A stretch of 64,000 nucleotides of DNA from a bacterium (lineage in GTDB: Bacteria > CLD3 > SB21), in NCBI GenBank assembly GCA_013360215.1, contig JABWCP010000001.1:153144-217143 (forward strand), read 5' to 3'. Shown here one piece after another: positions 1 through 8,808 of the stretch (within the stretch, counting starts at the first letter, position 1; each line of letters starts with the position of its first letter). A model generated the notes under the pieces. That model had not been told where the DNA came from, ran no database searches, and was given only the letters and a program-made list of their open reading frames with translations. The translations under genes and the position numbers were made by a program.

Positions 1-1134
1 ATAATTATTATTTTTTGAAATCCTAATTAACTCATCCCTCAAGTAACGAGTTCCCGATGGGTGTAATCCAGTATCTGGCTCATCAAACAATAACAATGAA
101 TTAATTAAGCTTTGATTTTTTGCGCTTATCGAAACAGTCAAAAGAAATGAAACAAATCTTTTAAATCCATCACTTCGCATAGCTAGTGGAAAACTATTTT
201 TTTCCGAAACAGCTATCCGGATATTTGTCCCATCAGGTTCTAATAAAAATTCAACCTTATCATATTCCTTCCATATATTTTGGAATAACTCCGTAGTATG
301 GTAAGCAACACTTTTAAGAAGATTCTTCAAACCAGTTGACGATTTTTCTCTGGCAGTTGCAATTGCGACATCAATATCGCTTACTCCTGCAAGTTTAAAC
401 ATGTTTTTTAGAGGAATGCATATTTCTGGATTAGTTGCGAACCTATTAAGGTCAACTTCCGATGGAAGTAAATTTTTTTCATCATACTCCCATAATATTA
501 CTTCTGGTAGATTTTCCTCTATAACACTTATGGCGCAGTCTCTAAGTAGTAGTAGGATATCTTCAATTTTAGCGTCCTCCCAATCATCATCTTGCAGTGA
601 CGATGTATCATAAATAAATGATTTGCCTTCAAATCCTGAGGGTGTTTTTGATCCTTTCTTTATTTTTTTCCATCCTTTTTCTAATATTATACCTGCTGTA
701 TTAGACCTTAGAGCTGAAAATTTTTGTTCTTTACCTATATTAATACGAAAGACTGCTTCGCAATAGTTTCTTAAAAAGTCTTTAAATAAAACTATTTCTT
801 CAGTTTTACTTTTTTTTAGTAAATTAAATTCACCTGTAATACTGAATAAACTGTTGATAAAAGCTGATTCTATTTGAATGTATTCATCATCCGTGAATTC
901 AAATACAAATCTTATAAATGACTCATCCCCTTTTACCGGTTCTTCATTTGGCAGAGCCTCTCGAATATCTGTTTTTTTGGGCTCTTTATCTTTCGAAAGT
1001 AATGACAACGCGCTAAGAACATTAGATTTTCCACTTTCATTTATCCCTACCAAAAAATAACAATTTTTTGAAAGGTCTATTTTCAGATTTTTGATTGACC
1101 TAAAATTCTCAATTTGCACATAGTTTAAAACCAT
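1..1134 (-). CDS. AAA-family ATPase, OLD/ABC-like (C-terminus cut by window edge)
   Basis: An open frame runs from an ATG at 1134 to the window edge (378 codons, no stop), preceded by a GAGGGA ribosome site. The N-terminus reads like the OLD/RecF/SMC-type nucleotide-binding fold: a short beta strand with an ENFRSIKNL motif, then Walker A (GINESGKS, residues 30-37). Near residue 350 there is a Walker B and D-loop (LLLFDEPDTGLHP). This is the typical layout of AAA_15/AAA_21 ATPases, many of which carry a C-terminal TOPRIM nuclease or act with a partner in phage defence. The C-terminal effector is off the window, so the specific system cannot be named. Base composition is clearly more AT-rich than the neighbouring gene, which fits acquired DNA. 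The family call is secure; a defence role is inference. Confidence 0.75.
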   Translation of the reverse strand, partial: MVLNYVQIENFRSIKNLKIDLSKNCYFLVGINESGKSNVLSALSLLSKDKEPKKTDIREALPNEEPVKGDESFIRFVFEFTDDEYIQIESAFINSLFSITGEFNLLKKSKTEEIVLFKDFLRNYCEAVFRINIGKEQKFSALRSNTAGIILEKGWKKIKKGSKTPSGFEGKSFIYDTSSLQDDDWEDAKIEDILLLLRDCAISVIEENLPEVILWEYDEKNLLPSEVDLNRFATNPEICIPLKNMFKLAGVSDIDVAIATAREKSSTGLKNLLKSVAYHTTELFQNIWKEYDKVEFLLEPDGTNIRIAVSEKNSFPLAMRSDGFKRFVSFLLTVSISAKNQSLINSLLLFDEPDTGLHPSGTRYLRDELIRISKNNNY

Positions 1135-1149
1135 AGTATTTCCCTCAAA

Positions 1150-1193
1150 AATAAAGCACGACAATACATCCGTTACCGGATCATCATCGTGCT
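1150..1193 (-). terminator. Rho-independent terminator of nrdJ
   Basis: On the minus strand a 7-bp outer stem (AGCACGA/TCGTGCT) encloses a second hairpin (ATCCG-ttac-CGGAT on the plus strand). It is followed by a T-rich tract (TTTATTTTT). It lies about 110 bases past the nrdJ stop and just before the ATPase start, so it separates the two transcripts. Confidence 0.65.
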
Positions 1194-1302
1194 CTCTATT
1201 CATAACTCAAGGACAGTCAGCATTCAGTAGATTCGACCTTTTCTTTATAGTCGGTCACTTCCCAAAAAACGCTGCAATTCTTTTCAAAACCATATGCCCG
1301 GA

Positions 1303-4300
1303 TTACGAGCAGCCCATACTGTTACCGCAGTTCAGACACTTGTAGCAAGCGCCGTTACGAACCGTCATATGCCCGCATACATCGCAAGCCGGCGCATCAC
1401 CCATCATTTCGCTCAGTTGTTTTTCCATCGGATTGGCTGAGGCGTCATGCGCATGAGTATCATGCGTATGGGAATGTGAAGCCGTCGGCGTTTCGTTTGT
1501 CCCCGATTGGGCAACCGGTGCCGTAGCCGTATCAATCTGCGGCGGCACATGTACGAAGTCCATACGTCCGAGATACTCCATCGCCAATACGCGGAAAATG
1601 AAGTCTATGATGGATGTCGCATTTTTAATATTGGGATGGTTTGTAAAACCGCTCGGTTCAAACCGTGTGAACGTAAACTTCTCTACAAATTTTTCAAGCG
1701 GCACACCGTACTGCAAACCCATGGAGACGGCCACGGCAAAACAGTTTAACAAACTGCGATAAGCCGCTCCTTCTTTAAACATATCGATGAATACTTCACC
1801 GATCTGACCGTCTTCGTATTCACCCGTACGGAAATAAATCTTGTGACCGCCAAGCTCAACCTCTTGGGTAAACCCGTTACGTTTGAGCGGCATCGGTTTT
1901 TTCTGGCCCCGCCGCAATTCTTTGGCCGCATGTTCGATCGCAGCTTTGACCGCAGCATCAATTTGGGCTTTCACTTCTTCCGCACTTTGTCCGGCCTCAG
2001 ACTCCGTCGACAGGCCTTTGCTGCTCAGCGGTTGGGAAAATTTGGATCCGTCGCGATACAGCGCTACGGCTTTCAGCCCGAGCTTCCAGCCTTCGAAGTA
2101 GATTTTCTCGATATCTTTGACGCTGGCTTCGTTAGGAATATTCACTGTCTTGGAAATCGCTCCAGACAGGAAAGGTTGCGCGGCGGACATCATCTTGATA
2201 TGTCCCATCGGGTCAATAAACCGTTTACCGATACCGCATTTATTGGCACAATCAAATACGGCCAAATGTTCCTCTTTGAGTAAATGCGTGCCTTCGACCG
2301 TTTGCGCGCCACCGATATAGATCACCGCACGGGAGATCTGTTCGCCGCTGAGGCCTTTGGTTTTGAGGCTTTTGATATTGATATGCGGCGTCCACTCATC
2401 AAGCGATTTGTTTTTCTGTACGTAGGCTTCGGCTTCAGCGATCTCCGCATCGGCAAAACCCATTTGTTTCAGCTGTTCGGGATTGACGTACGGCGCCCCT
2501 TCGAACGTACCATGGCCGAGAATATATTTGATGATACCGTCAATATCATCGGCGGAGTAACCGAGATTGCGCAATGCTTGGGGGATCGAATTGTTGACGA
2601 TTTTGAAATAACCGCCGCCGGCCAATTTTTTCCATTTGACGAGCGAAAATTCGGGTTCCACACCTGTCGTATCGCAGTCCATCAGCAATCCGATCGTACC
2701 GGTCGGAGCCAACACGGTAGCTTGGGCGTTGCGGTAGCCATATTTTTCGCCCATCTTGACGCAGGTATCCCAATCTTCTTGGGCCGCCTTCAGCAAGGCT
2801 TCGTCGTGACTGAATTCCGGGTTGATTTTATATGCCGCGTCACGGTGCTTATTCATTACACGCAACATGGGTTTTTCATTTTTCTTATAACCCGCAAAAG
2901 GTCCTTTGATGGAAGCCACTTCCGCAGAACCGCGGAATCCCCATGCGTGCATGATCGCCGTGATCGCACCGGCCATCGCACGGCCTTCTTCGGAGTCGTA
3001 TGCAAGCCCGTTGACCATCAGGAGCGTACCAAGGTTGGCATAACCCAAACCGAGCGGGCGGTAGTCATGACTGTTTTGCGCGATCTGCTGCGTCGGATAA
3101 CTGGACATATCCACAAGGATTTCCTGCGCAATGATAAAAATGCGGCACGCTTGACGAAAACCTTCGATGTCAAACTTACCCGATTCATCGGCAAACTTCA
3201 TCAGATTGATGGAAGCGAGGTTGCAGGCGGAGTCATCAAGGAACATGTATTCCGAGCAGGGATTGGATGCATGGATTTTGTCTGTATTGGGACACGTATG
3301 CCAATCATTGATCGTATCATCAAACTGTACGCCCGGGTCGGCGCATGCCCAGGCCGCATAAGCGATTTGCTCATACAAGTTGCGCGCGTCGTGGGTTTCC
3401 ACCGTTTTACCAGTGGTGCGTGCGATGGTATCCCATTTGCCGTTTTCCAAAACGGCATTCATAAATTTATCGCTGATACGTACGGAATTATTGGAGTTCT
3501 GTCCGGACACCGTCTGATACGCTTCGCCGTTGAAATCGGATTCGTATCCGGCGTCAATTAACGCTTTGACTTTTTTCTCTTCTTTCACTTTCCAGTTGAT
3601 AAAATCTACGATTTCAGGATGATCCATATCAAGACAGACCATCTTTGCCGCACGGCGCGTCGTGCCGCCGGACTTGGTAGCACCGGCACCGCGATCCAAA
3701 ACAGTCAGAAAGGACATCAAACCGGACGATGTACCCCCGCCGGATAGTTTTTCCTGCTTACCGCGCAACGAAGAAAAATTAGAACCCGTACCGGAACCGT
3801 ATTTGAAAAGTTTAGCCTCGTTTTTGGCTAATTCAAAAATACCCATCAGATCGTCCGACACGGATTGAATGAAACACGCCGAGCATTGGGGTTTGGAATA
3901 CGAATCTTCCGTCATTTCGATTTTGCCGGATTGCGCATTCCAGTAAAAATTACCACCGCTGCCCTTAATCTGATATTCATGATAAAGACCGCAGTTAAAC
4001 CATACCGGTGAATTGAAGGCACCTTTCTGATTCACAAGCAGGTGCGTAAGTTCCAATTCAAAAACTTCCGCATCGGCCGACGAATCAAAATACCCCATCG
4101 CTTCGCCTTCGATGCGAATCGTATGGGCCACACGATGAACAAGTTGTTTGACGCTGATTTCGCGTCCCGTTCCCGGCACACCAGCTTTACGGAAATATTT
4201 GGAAGCCGCGATATCCGTAGCCAACTGAGACCACTCGCGGGGTATCTCCAGATCACGCATTTCAAATACGACGCGACCATCGGGTTCGGTGATCACGCTG

Positions 4301-4464
4301 GAACGCTTTTCCCACACGATCTCATCAAATGGATGTATGTTTTCTTTGGTAAAAAAGCGATTAAATCGAAGACCCTTCGCGCCTTCATAATTAACGCCAT
4401 TGAGCATCGCCGCATCCGCCTTCTTGGGAGATGCTTTTTTCACATCACGCTCTTGAATTGCCAT
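1303..4464 (-). CDS. nrdJ: Adenosylcobalamin-dependent ribonucleotide reductase (class II)
   Basis: This 1053-residue protein is the B12-dependent enzyme that reduces ribonucleotides to deoxyribonucleotides in the cytoplasm, independent of oxygen. The N-terminal segment with TDIAASKYFRKAGVP, the redox cysteine region (KPQCSACFIQS) and the radical-site motif NPCSEY, which carries the Asn, Cys and Glu of the active site, are all present. The C-terminus ends in a two-CxxC cluster (CDVCGH...CYKCLNCG) like the swinging or zinc-like tail of long NrdJ proteins. A His-rich stretch (SHSHTHDTHAH) precedes it and may bind metal. Length fits the long NrdJ subfamily. The ATG at 4464 has an AAGGAA site upstream. 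A long structured leader and a good promoter precede it. No class I or III reductase genes are in the window. Confidence 0.95.
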   Translation of the reverse strand: MAIQERDVKKASPKKADAAMLNGVNYEGAKGLRFNRFFTKENIHPFDEIVWEKRSSVITEPDGRVVFEMRDLEIPREWSQLATDIAASKYFRKAGVPGTGREISVKQLVHRVAHTIRIEGEAMGYFDSSADAEVFELELTHLLVNQKGAFNSPVWFNCGLYHEYQIKGSGGNFYWNAQSGKIEMTEDSYSKPQCSACFIQSVSDDLMGIFELAKNEAKLFKYGSGTGSNFSSLRGKQEKLSGGGTSSGLMSFLTVLDRGAGATKSGGTTRRAAKMVCLDMDHPEIVDFINWKVKEEKKVKALIDAGYESDFNGEAYQTVSGQNSNNSVRISDKFMNAVLENGKWDTIARTTGKTVETHDARNLYEQIAYAAWACADPGVQFDDTINDWHTCPNTDKIHASNPCSEYMFLDDSACNLASINLMKFADESGKFDIEGFRQACRIFIIAQEILVDMSSYPTQQIAQNSHDYRPLGLGYANLGTLLMVNGLAYDSEEGRAMAGAITAIMHAWGFRGSAEVASIKGPFAGYKKNEKPMLRVMNKHRDAAYKINPEFSHDEALLKAAQEDWDTCVKMGEKYGYRNAQATVLAPTGTIGLLMDCDTTGVEPEFSLVKWKKLAGGGYFKIVNNSIPQALRNLGYSADDIDGIIKYILGHGTFEGAPYVNPEQLKQMGFADAEIAEAEAYVQKNKSLDEWTPHINIKSLKTKGLSGEQISRAVIYIGGAQTVEGTHLLKEEHLAVFDCANKCGIGKRFIDPMGHIKMMSAAQPFLSGAISKTVNIPNEASVKDIEKIYFEGWKLGLKAVALYRDGSKFSQPLSSKGLSTESEAGQSAEEVKAQIDAAVKAAIEHAAKELRRGQKKPMPLKRNGFTQEVELGGHKIYFRTGEYEDGQIGEVFIDMFKEGAAYRSLLNCFAVAVSMGLQYGVPLEKFVEKFTFTRFEPSGFTNHPNIKNATSIIDFIFRVLAMEYLGRMDFVHVPPQIDTATAPVAQSGTNETPTASHSHTHDTHAHDASANPMEKQLSEMMGDAPACDVCGHMTVRNGACYKCLNCGNSMGCS

Positions 4465-4669
4465 GGCTCCAAGATTCCTTTAGAATAAGGTTTGATAAAC
4501 AGTTATAAAAAACTTATTAAAAACGTTTTTTCCTGTCTTACGAGCCGTCTGTAGAAGGGACAAAAGAACCGTAGGTCTGAATCGTCTTTTCAGACAACCT
4601 TCCCGATGTCCACCGGCCTCTCAACTCCTGTGGACGAACCGAAAGCCATGTCGCTCTCAAAAACAGGGG
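4465..4669 (-). promoter_or_regulatory. Structured 5' leader of nrdJ (candidate cis-regulatory RNA)
   Basis: About 205 untranslated bases separate the predicted transcription start (near 4669) from the nrdJ ATG. Within them are a 6-bp hairpin (4608-4613 with 4630-4635), another 6-bp hairpin (4575-4580 with 4590-4595), and a possible enclosing GAAGG/CCTTC pair. A CCTGT near 4663-4667 can pair with either of two downstream ACAGG copies (4627-4631 and about 4533), suggesting alternative folds. No cobalamin-riboswitch B12 box was found. The remaining 4707-5078 stretch between the divergent promoters is AT-rich, and I see nothing else in it. Confidence 0.4.
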
Positions 4670-4676
4670 TAAGCAC

Positions 4677-4706
4677 ATAATAAAGTCCCACCTAAAAAAA
4701 CGCAAG
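4677..4706 (-). promoter_or_regulatory. Promoter of nrdJ
   Basis: Reading on the minus strand: CTTGCGT, a 17-base spacer, then TATTAT followed by G. Same architecture as the other promoters in this window. It would start the transcript near 4669. Confidence 0.5.
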
Positions 4707-5078
4707 CCGAATTTTCGCATTTCAAGATAATAACAAGTTATCAACATGATAAATATTTATATTTATTAACTATAAATAATAGCAATATTGAATTGCCAAC
4801 AATTTTGTTAATAAAAAATTACCAACATTATCTAAACAAAAAACGAAGTTAATTTTGAATGATTATTTATTAAGATTTTACGTGCTGTTTGTGCTCAAAA
4901 AAGGCCAAATAGCTAAAAATCTGAAGAAATCATTAGAAATCGTTATTATAAAATTCACCATCACTCATGTAAATTATTAAAGCCATGCGTTCATTTAAAA
5001 GCCAATGATCATTATTTTATCGGAGCATCTTATCCAGCGGAGCAATAATCGTAGCGCAAGTTTAATCAATACAATCCC

Positions 5079-5109
5079 CTTGCATTTTTTTTTTCATTCC
5101 CGTATTTTG
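5079..5109 (+). promoter_or_regulatory. Promoter of sdhCAB
   Basis: CTTGCAT, a 17-base spacer, then TATTTTG. Counted from TTG this is also a near match to the Bacteroidota-type TTTG-N20-TAnnTTTG promoter. The sdhC start codon is about 70 bases downstream. Confidence 0.45.
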
Positions 5110-5180
5110 CCTTTGTTCATTCCGACAGCAATTCGTTTCTTCATAATATCATTATTTACCACGTTTCCGGAGTTTACTAT

Positions 5181-5876
5181 ATGCAGGTTCCCTTTTCGAC
5201 GCTGGTAACCTCCTCCGTCGGCAAAAAAATCATGACCGGCTTGACGGGGTTGGGTTTGTGTCTTTTTATTCTTTCTCACCTCCTCGGTAATTTTAATCTT
5301 TTTCTCGGCCCGGATGCTTTCAATCAATACACCAAAACCCTGGAGAGTTTCGGCAAAGCGCTGTATGTGATCGAAGCCTTGCTCGTTTTGGCCTTTGTAA
5401 TGCACGCGGTCGTAGGCATCTCCGTATGGCAGAGCAAACGGCGCGCGCGTCCCGAAGCCTATCACAAGACGGCTTACGCCGGAGGCAACAGCAAAAAATC
5501 CTTTGCTTCGCTTTCAATGCTTTATACCGGTCTTATTATTCTTCTGTTTCTTTTTATTCACATCAAATCGCTTAAGTTTGGACCCAATATGGCCGAAGGG
5601 TATGTCTACACCCACACAGTCACTGGCGAAAAAATGCGAGACATGTACAAACTGACGGTCGAACACTTTAAAAACCCGTTTTATGCGTTCGGTTATGCGT
5701 TGGTAATGCTGCTCCTTGGCGTCCACCTCCGGCATGGATTTTGGAGCGCCTTCCAATCGCTGGGCCTTACGCATCAGCGTTTGAAGCCGCTTATTTTTTC
5801 GGTGGGAATTCTTTTTGCCTCAGCGATGGCGTTGGGCTTTTTTGTGCTCCCGCTGTGGATTTATTTTTCACGGTAG
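5181..5876 (+). CDS. sdhC: Succinate dehydrogenase cytochrome b subunit (type B)
   Basis: This 231-residue membrane protein anchors succinate:quinone oxidoreductase and carries the b hemes that pass electrons to quinone. Five hydrophobic segments are visible, near residues 15-35, 62-85, 110-130, 165-185 and 200-225. Histidines sit in or beside four of them (ILSHLLGN, FVMHAVVG, LFIHIKS, GVHLRHG), as expected for a single-polypeptide di-heme type-B anchor. Such an anchor occurs instead of separate SdhC and SdhD, and no sdhD is present. The ATG follows a GGAG site about 10 bases upstream. It is the first gene of the sdhC-sdhA-sdhB operon, with a 58-base gap to sdhA. Confidence 0.93.
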   Translation: MQVPFSTLVTSSVGKKIMTGLTGLGLCLFILSHLLGNFNLFLGPDAFNQYTKTLESFGKALYVIEALLVLAFVMHAVVGISVWQSKRRARPEAYHKTAYAGGNSKKSFASLSMLYTGLIILLFLFIHIKSLKFGPNMAEGYVYTHTVTGEKMRDMYKLTVEHFKNPFYAFGYALVMLLLGVHLRHGFWSAFQSLGLTHQRLKPLIFSVGILFASAMALGFFVLPLWIYFSR

Positions 5877-5934
5877 GACATGCTTTACGATAATATCTGC
5901 ATCCTAATGACTATATAAGCTTACGAGGATACTC

Positions 5935-7848
5935 ATGAAACTTGATTCCAAAATTCCCTCAGGCCCGCTCGCGGATAAATGGAGCCAACATAAGTTCAAT
6001 ATGAAGTTGGTCAATCCTGCGAATCGCCGTAAATATACTGTCATTGTCGTCGGTACGGGGCTTGCCGGTGCATCCGCCGCAGCAACCCTCGGCGAACTCG
6101 GCTACAATGTACATTCTTTTTGCATTCAGGATTCGCCCCGCCGAGCTCACTCGATCGCGGCGCAGGGCGGCATCAATGCGGCAAAAAATTATTCTAACGA
6201 CGGAGACAGTGTGCACCGTTTGTTTTATGACACGATCAAAGGCGGAGATTACCGCGCACGCGAAGCTAATGTCCATCGTTTAGCGGAGCTTTCCGTCAAT
6301 ATTATAGACCAGTGCGTCGCACAAGGCGTCCCGTTTGCACGTGAATACGGCGGCCAACTAGATAACCGCTCCTTTGGCGGTGCGCAGGTATCGCGTACAT
6401 TTTATGCCCGCGGCCAAACCGGACAACAACTTCTCCTTGGCGCCTACGGTTCGCTGATGCGTCAGGTCAATGAAGGCGCCGTCAAAATGTTCCCCCGTCG
6501 AGAAATGCTGGATCTGGTGGTGATTGACGGTCAGGCCCGCGGCATCGTCGTCCGCAATCTCGTGACCGGTGCGATCGAATCCTATGCCGGTGACGCCGTA
6601 CTGCTGTGTACCGGTGGCTACGGAAACGTTTTTTATCTTTCGACCAATGCTAAAAATTCCAACGTTACTGCTTCGTGGCGATGCTATAAAAAAGGTGCGT
6701 TTTTCGGCAATCCCTGCTACACGCAGATTCACCCGACCTGTATCCCCCAAAGCGGCGATTATCAGGCCAAACTGACGCTCATGAGCGAAAGCCTCCGTAA
6801 TGACGGGCGCGTATGGGTTCCTAAAACCAAAGGTGATAAACGTCCGCCGGAACAAATTCCTGAAAATGAACGCGACTATTATTTGGAACGTAAGTACCCG
6901 AGTTTCGGAAATCTTGTACCGCGTGATGTGGCATCCCGTAATGCCAAATCCGTATGTGATGAAGGACGCGGTGTCGGCGAAACAGGTCTCGCCGTATATC
7001 TTGATTTTTCAGATGCCATCAAACGCCTCGGTGAAGACGATATTCGTGAAAAATACGGCAACCTTTTTGATATGTACGAACGTATCACCGGCGACAATCC
7101 TTATAAGACACCGATGCGTATATATCCTGCCGTTCACTATACGATGGGCGGTCTTTGGGTGGATTATAATCTGATGTCCACCGTTCCGGGCTTGTTTGTA
7201 TTGGGTGAGGCCAATTTCTCGGATCACGGAGCCAATCGCCTTGGCGCCAGCGCCTTGATGCAAGGACTCGCCGACGGCTATTTCGTGATTCCTTATACCT
7301 TGGCTAACTATCTCGCCTCGTCAAGTTTTAATAAAATCACGACGGATCACCAGGCGTTCAAAACAGCCGCAACCGCAGTAACCGAACAAACGAAAAAACT
7401 ATTGGCCATCAAAGGCAAAAAAACCGTTTTGGAATTTCATCGCGAACTCGGCAAAATTATGTGGGACGAAGTCGGTATGGCTCGCAATAAAGCAGGATTG
7501 GAACGCGCTTTAAGTGAAATCCCAAAACTCCGTGAAGAATTTTGGAAAAATGTCAATGTTCCCGGCGAAGGTGAATTACTCAACAAAAACCTCGAATTTG
7601 CGGGACGTGTTGCTGATTTCTTGGAACTTGGCGAGCTCATGGCAATGGACGCACTGCAACGCGAGGAATCATGCGGAGGCCACTTCCGTGAAGAACATCA
7701 GACACCGGATGGTGAAGCCAAACGTAATGACGAACAGTTTGCTTACGTCGCGGCATGGGAATATGCCGGTGCCGACAAAGCGCCGATACTCAACAAAGAA
7801 GAACTGACGTTTGAAAACGTTCATCTTGCCCAACGAAGCTATAAATAA
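5935..7848 (+). CDS. sdhA: Succinate dehydrogenase flavoprotein subunit
   Basis: 637 residues. This is the catalytic subunit that oxidises succinate to fumarate with covalently bound FAD at the membrane. The dinucleotide-binding [13 protein letters not shown] motif is at residues 38-50. The FAD-attachment histidine is His72, in [11 protein letters not shown]. The substrate-domain motif near YTMGGLWVD and the FAD-binding [18 protein letters not shown] are intact. Length and the type-B pairing with a single cytochrome b subunit match succinate:menaquinone or quinone reductases of the FCB group. The start has a GAGG site at good distance. Fumarate reductase activity in the reverse direction cannot be excluded from sequence. 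Confidence 0.95.
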   Translation: MKLDSKIPSGPLADKWSQHKFNMKLVNPANRRKYTVIVVGTGLAGASAAATLGELGYNVHSFCIQDSPRRAHSIAAQGGINAAKNYSNDGDSVHRLFYDTIKGGDYRAREANVHRLAELSVNIIDQCVAQGVPFAREYGGQLDNRSFGGAQVSRTFYARGQTGQQLLLGAYGSLMRQVNEGAVKMFPRREMLDLVVIDGQARGIVVRNLVTGAIESYAGDAVLLCTGGYGNVFYLSTNAKNSNVTASWRCYKKGAFFGNPCYTQIHPTCIPQSGDYQAKLTLMSESLRNDGRVWVPKTKGDKRPPEQIPENERDYYLERKYPSFGNLVPRDVASRNAKSVCDEGRGVGETGLAVYLDFSDAIKRLGEDDIREKYGNLFDMYERITGDNPYKTPMRIYPAVHYTMGGLWVDYNLMSTVPGLFVLGEANFSDHGANRLGASALMQGLADGYFVIPYTLANYLASSSFNKITTDHQAFKTAATAVTEQTKKLLAIKGKKTVLEFHRELGKIMWDEVGMARNKAGLERALSEIPKLREEFWKNVNVPGEGELLNKNLEFAGRVADFLELGELMAMDALQREESCGGHFREEHQTPDGEAKRNDEQFAYVAAWEYAGADKAPILNKEELTFENVHLAQRSYK

Positions 7849-7896
7849 TCTGAACCGAAGCGCCGCAACGCGGCACTTAATAGATAAGAGGAAATT

Positions 7897-8652
7897 ATGG
7901 AACAAAAGAAAATGACCCTTCACCTGAAGATCTGGCGCCAGAAAAACATGCAAAGCGCCGGTAAAATGGTGGATTATACGTTGGACAATGTATCAACCGA
8001 TATGTCGTTTCTCGAAATGCTGGACGTTCTCAATGAACGCATCATCAAAAACGGTGAGGATCCCATCGAATACGATAATGATTGCCGGGAGGGTATTTGC
8101 GGTATGTGCAGCATGGTGATCAACGGTGTTGCCCACGGTCCTGAAAAAGGCACGGCCACCTGCCAGCTCCACATGCGCAAATTTAAGGACGGCGACCACA
8201 TCACGGTAGAACCTTGGCGCGCATCACCCTTTCCCGTTGTTAAAGATTTAGCCACGGATCGTTCGGCTTTTGATGCGATTATTGCCGCCGGTGGTTATAC
8301 CTCGTGCCGTGTTGGCTCCGCGGCCGAAGCCAATGCGTTACTGGTTCCCAAAGATATGGCCGATAAAGCGATGGATGCGGCCGCATGTATCGGTTGCGGC
8401 GCTTGCGTAGCGGCCTGCCCCAACGGCTCCGCTTCCCTTTTTGTATCCGCTAAAATCGCGCAGTTTACTTATCTGCCCCAAGGTCACGCCGAACGGAAGC
8501 AACGCGTACTCAATATGGTCAATAAAATGGATGAACTCGGTTTTGGCGACTGCTCCAATCACGGTGAATGCGAAGCTGTTTGCCCGAAAGAAATATCCAT
8601 CACTCATATAGCTATCATGCGCAAAGAATATCTTAAAGCCGCACTGAGCTAA
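7897..8652 (+). CDS. sdhB: Succinate dehydrogenase iron-sulfur subunit
   Basis: 251 residues, the electron-transfer subunit between SdhA and SdhC. The plant-type [2Fe-2S] cysteines lie at 63, 68, 71 and about 89 (CREGICGMC then TATC). The ferredoxin-like half has CIGCGACVAACPN and CSNHGECEAVCPKEI, giving ligands for the [4Fe-4S] and [3Fe-4S] clusters. An AGAGGA site precedes the ATG. It is the last gene of the operon and is followed immediately by a strong terminator. Confidence 0.95.
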   Translation: MEQKKMTLHLKIWRQKNMQSAGKMVDYTLDNVSTDMSFLEMLDVLNERIIKNGEDPIEYDNDCREGICGMCSMVINGVAHGPEKGTATCQLHMRKFKDGDHITVEPWRASPFPVVKDLATDRSAFDAIIAAGGYTSCRVGSAAEANALLVPKDMADKAMDAAACIGCGACVAACPNGSASLFVSAKIAQFTYLPQGHAERKQRVLNMVNKMDELGFGDCSNHGECEAVCPKEISITHIAIMRKEYLKAALS

Positions 8653-8675
8653 ATGCTAATAATTTTGTCCCTTTG

Positions 8676-8707
8676 AAAAAGGCGAGCGATGCATGCTCGC
8701 CTTTTTT
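8676..8707 (+). terminator. Terminator of sdhCAB
   Basis: GGCGAGC/GCTCGCC stem with a short loop, flanked by A-run and T-run (AAAAA...TTTTTT), 24 bases after the sdhB stop. Confidence 0.85.
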
Positions 8708-8808
8708 GTAATAGTATTTTTACAATTTTTTAATTTTTTTGTGAAACCTTAAACCATAAGCATCGTATTCATTATTGGTTACACCATTAATGAAAGGTGG
8801 TTTGTACT

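Noticed and set aside
2284-3561. 425-codon open frame on the plus strand inside nrdJ
   Set aside because: It is antisense to a clearly real, well-conserved gene. The product has no recognisable domain and reflects the codon bias of nrdJ in the opposite frame.
4557-4689. GGGAC/GTCCC long-range pairing enclosing the whole nrdJ leader
   Set aside because: The 4685-4689 arm lies upstream of the likely transcription start, between the -35 and -10 boxes, so it would not be in the RNA.
4465-4690. Cobalamin riboswitch before nrdJ
   Set aside because: A GGGAAGG stretch looks superficially like part of the core, but the conserved B12 box (GCCACTG-type) is absent and the predicted transcript starts too late to include the outer pairing first considered.
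4538-4747. 69-codon minus-strand frame in the nrdJ leader
   Set aside because: It spans the predicted promoter, has no ribosome site and a composition unlike the neighbouring genes. Better explained as untranslated leader.
5005-5208. 67-codon open frame before sdhC
   Set aside because: It overlaps the sdhC start and spans the promoter. Low-complexity hydrophobic product and no ribosome site.
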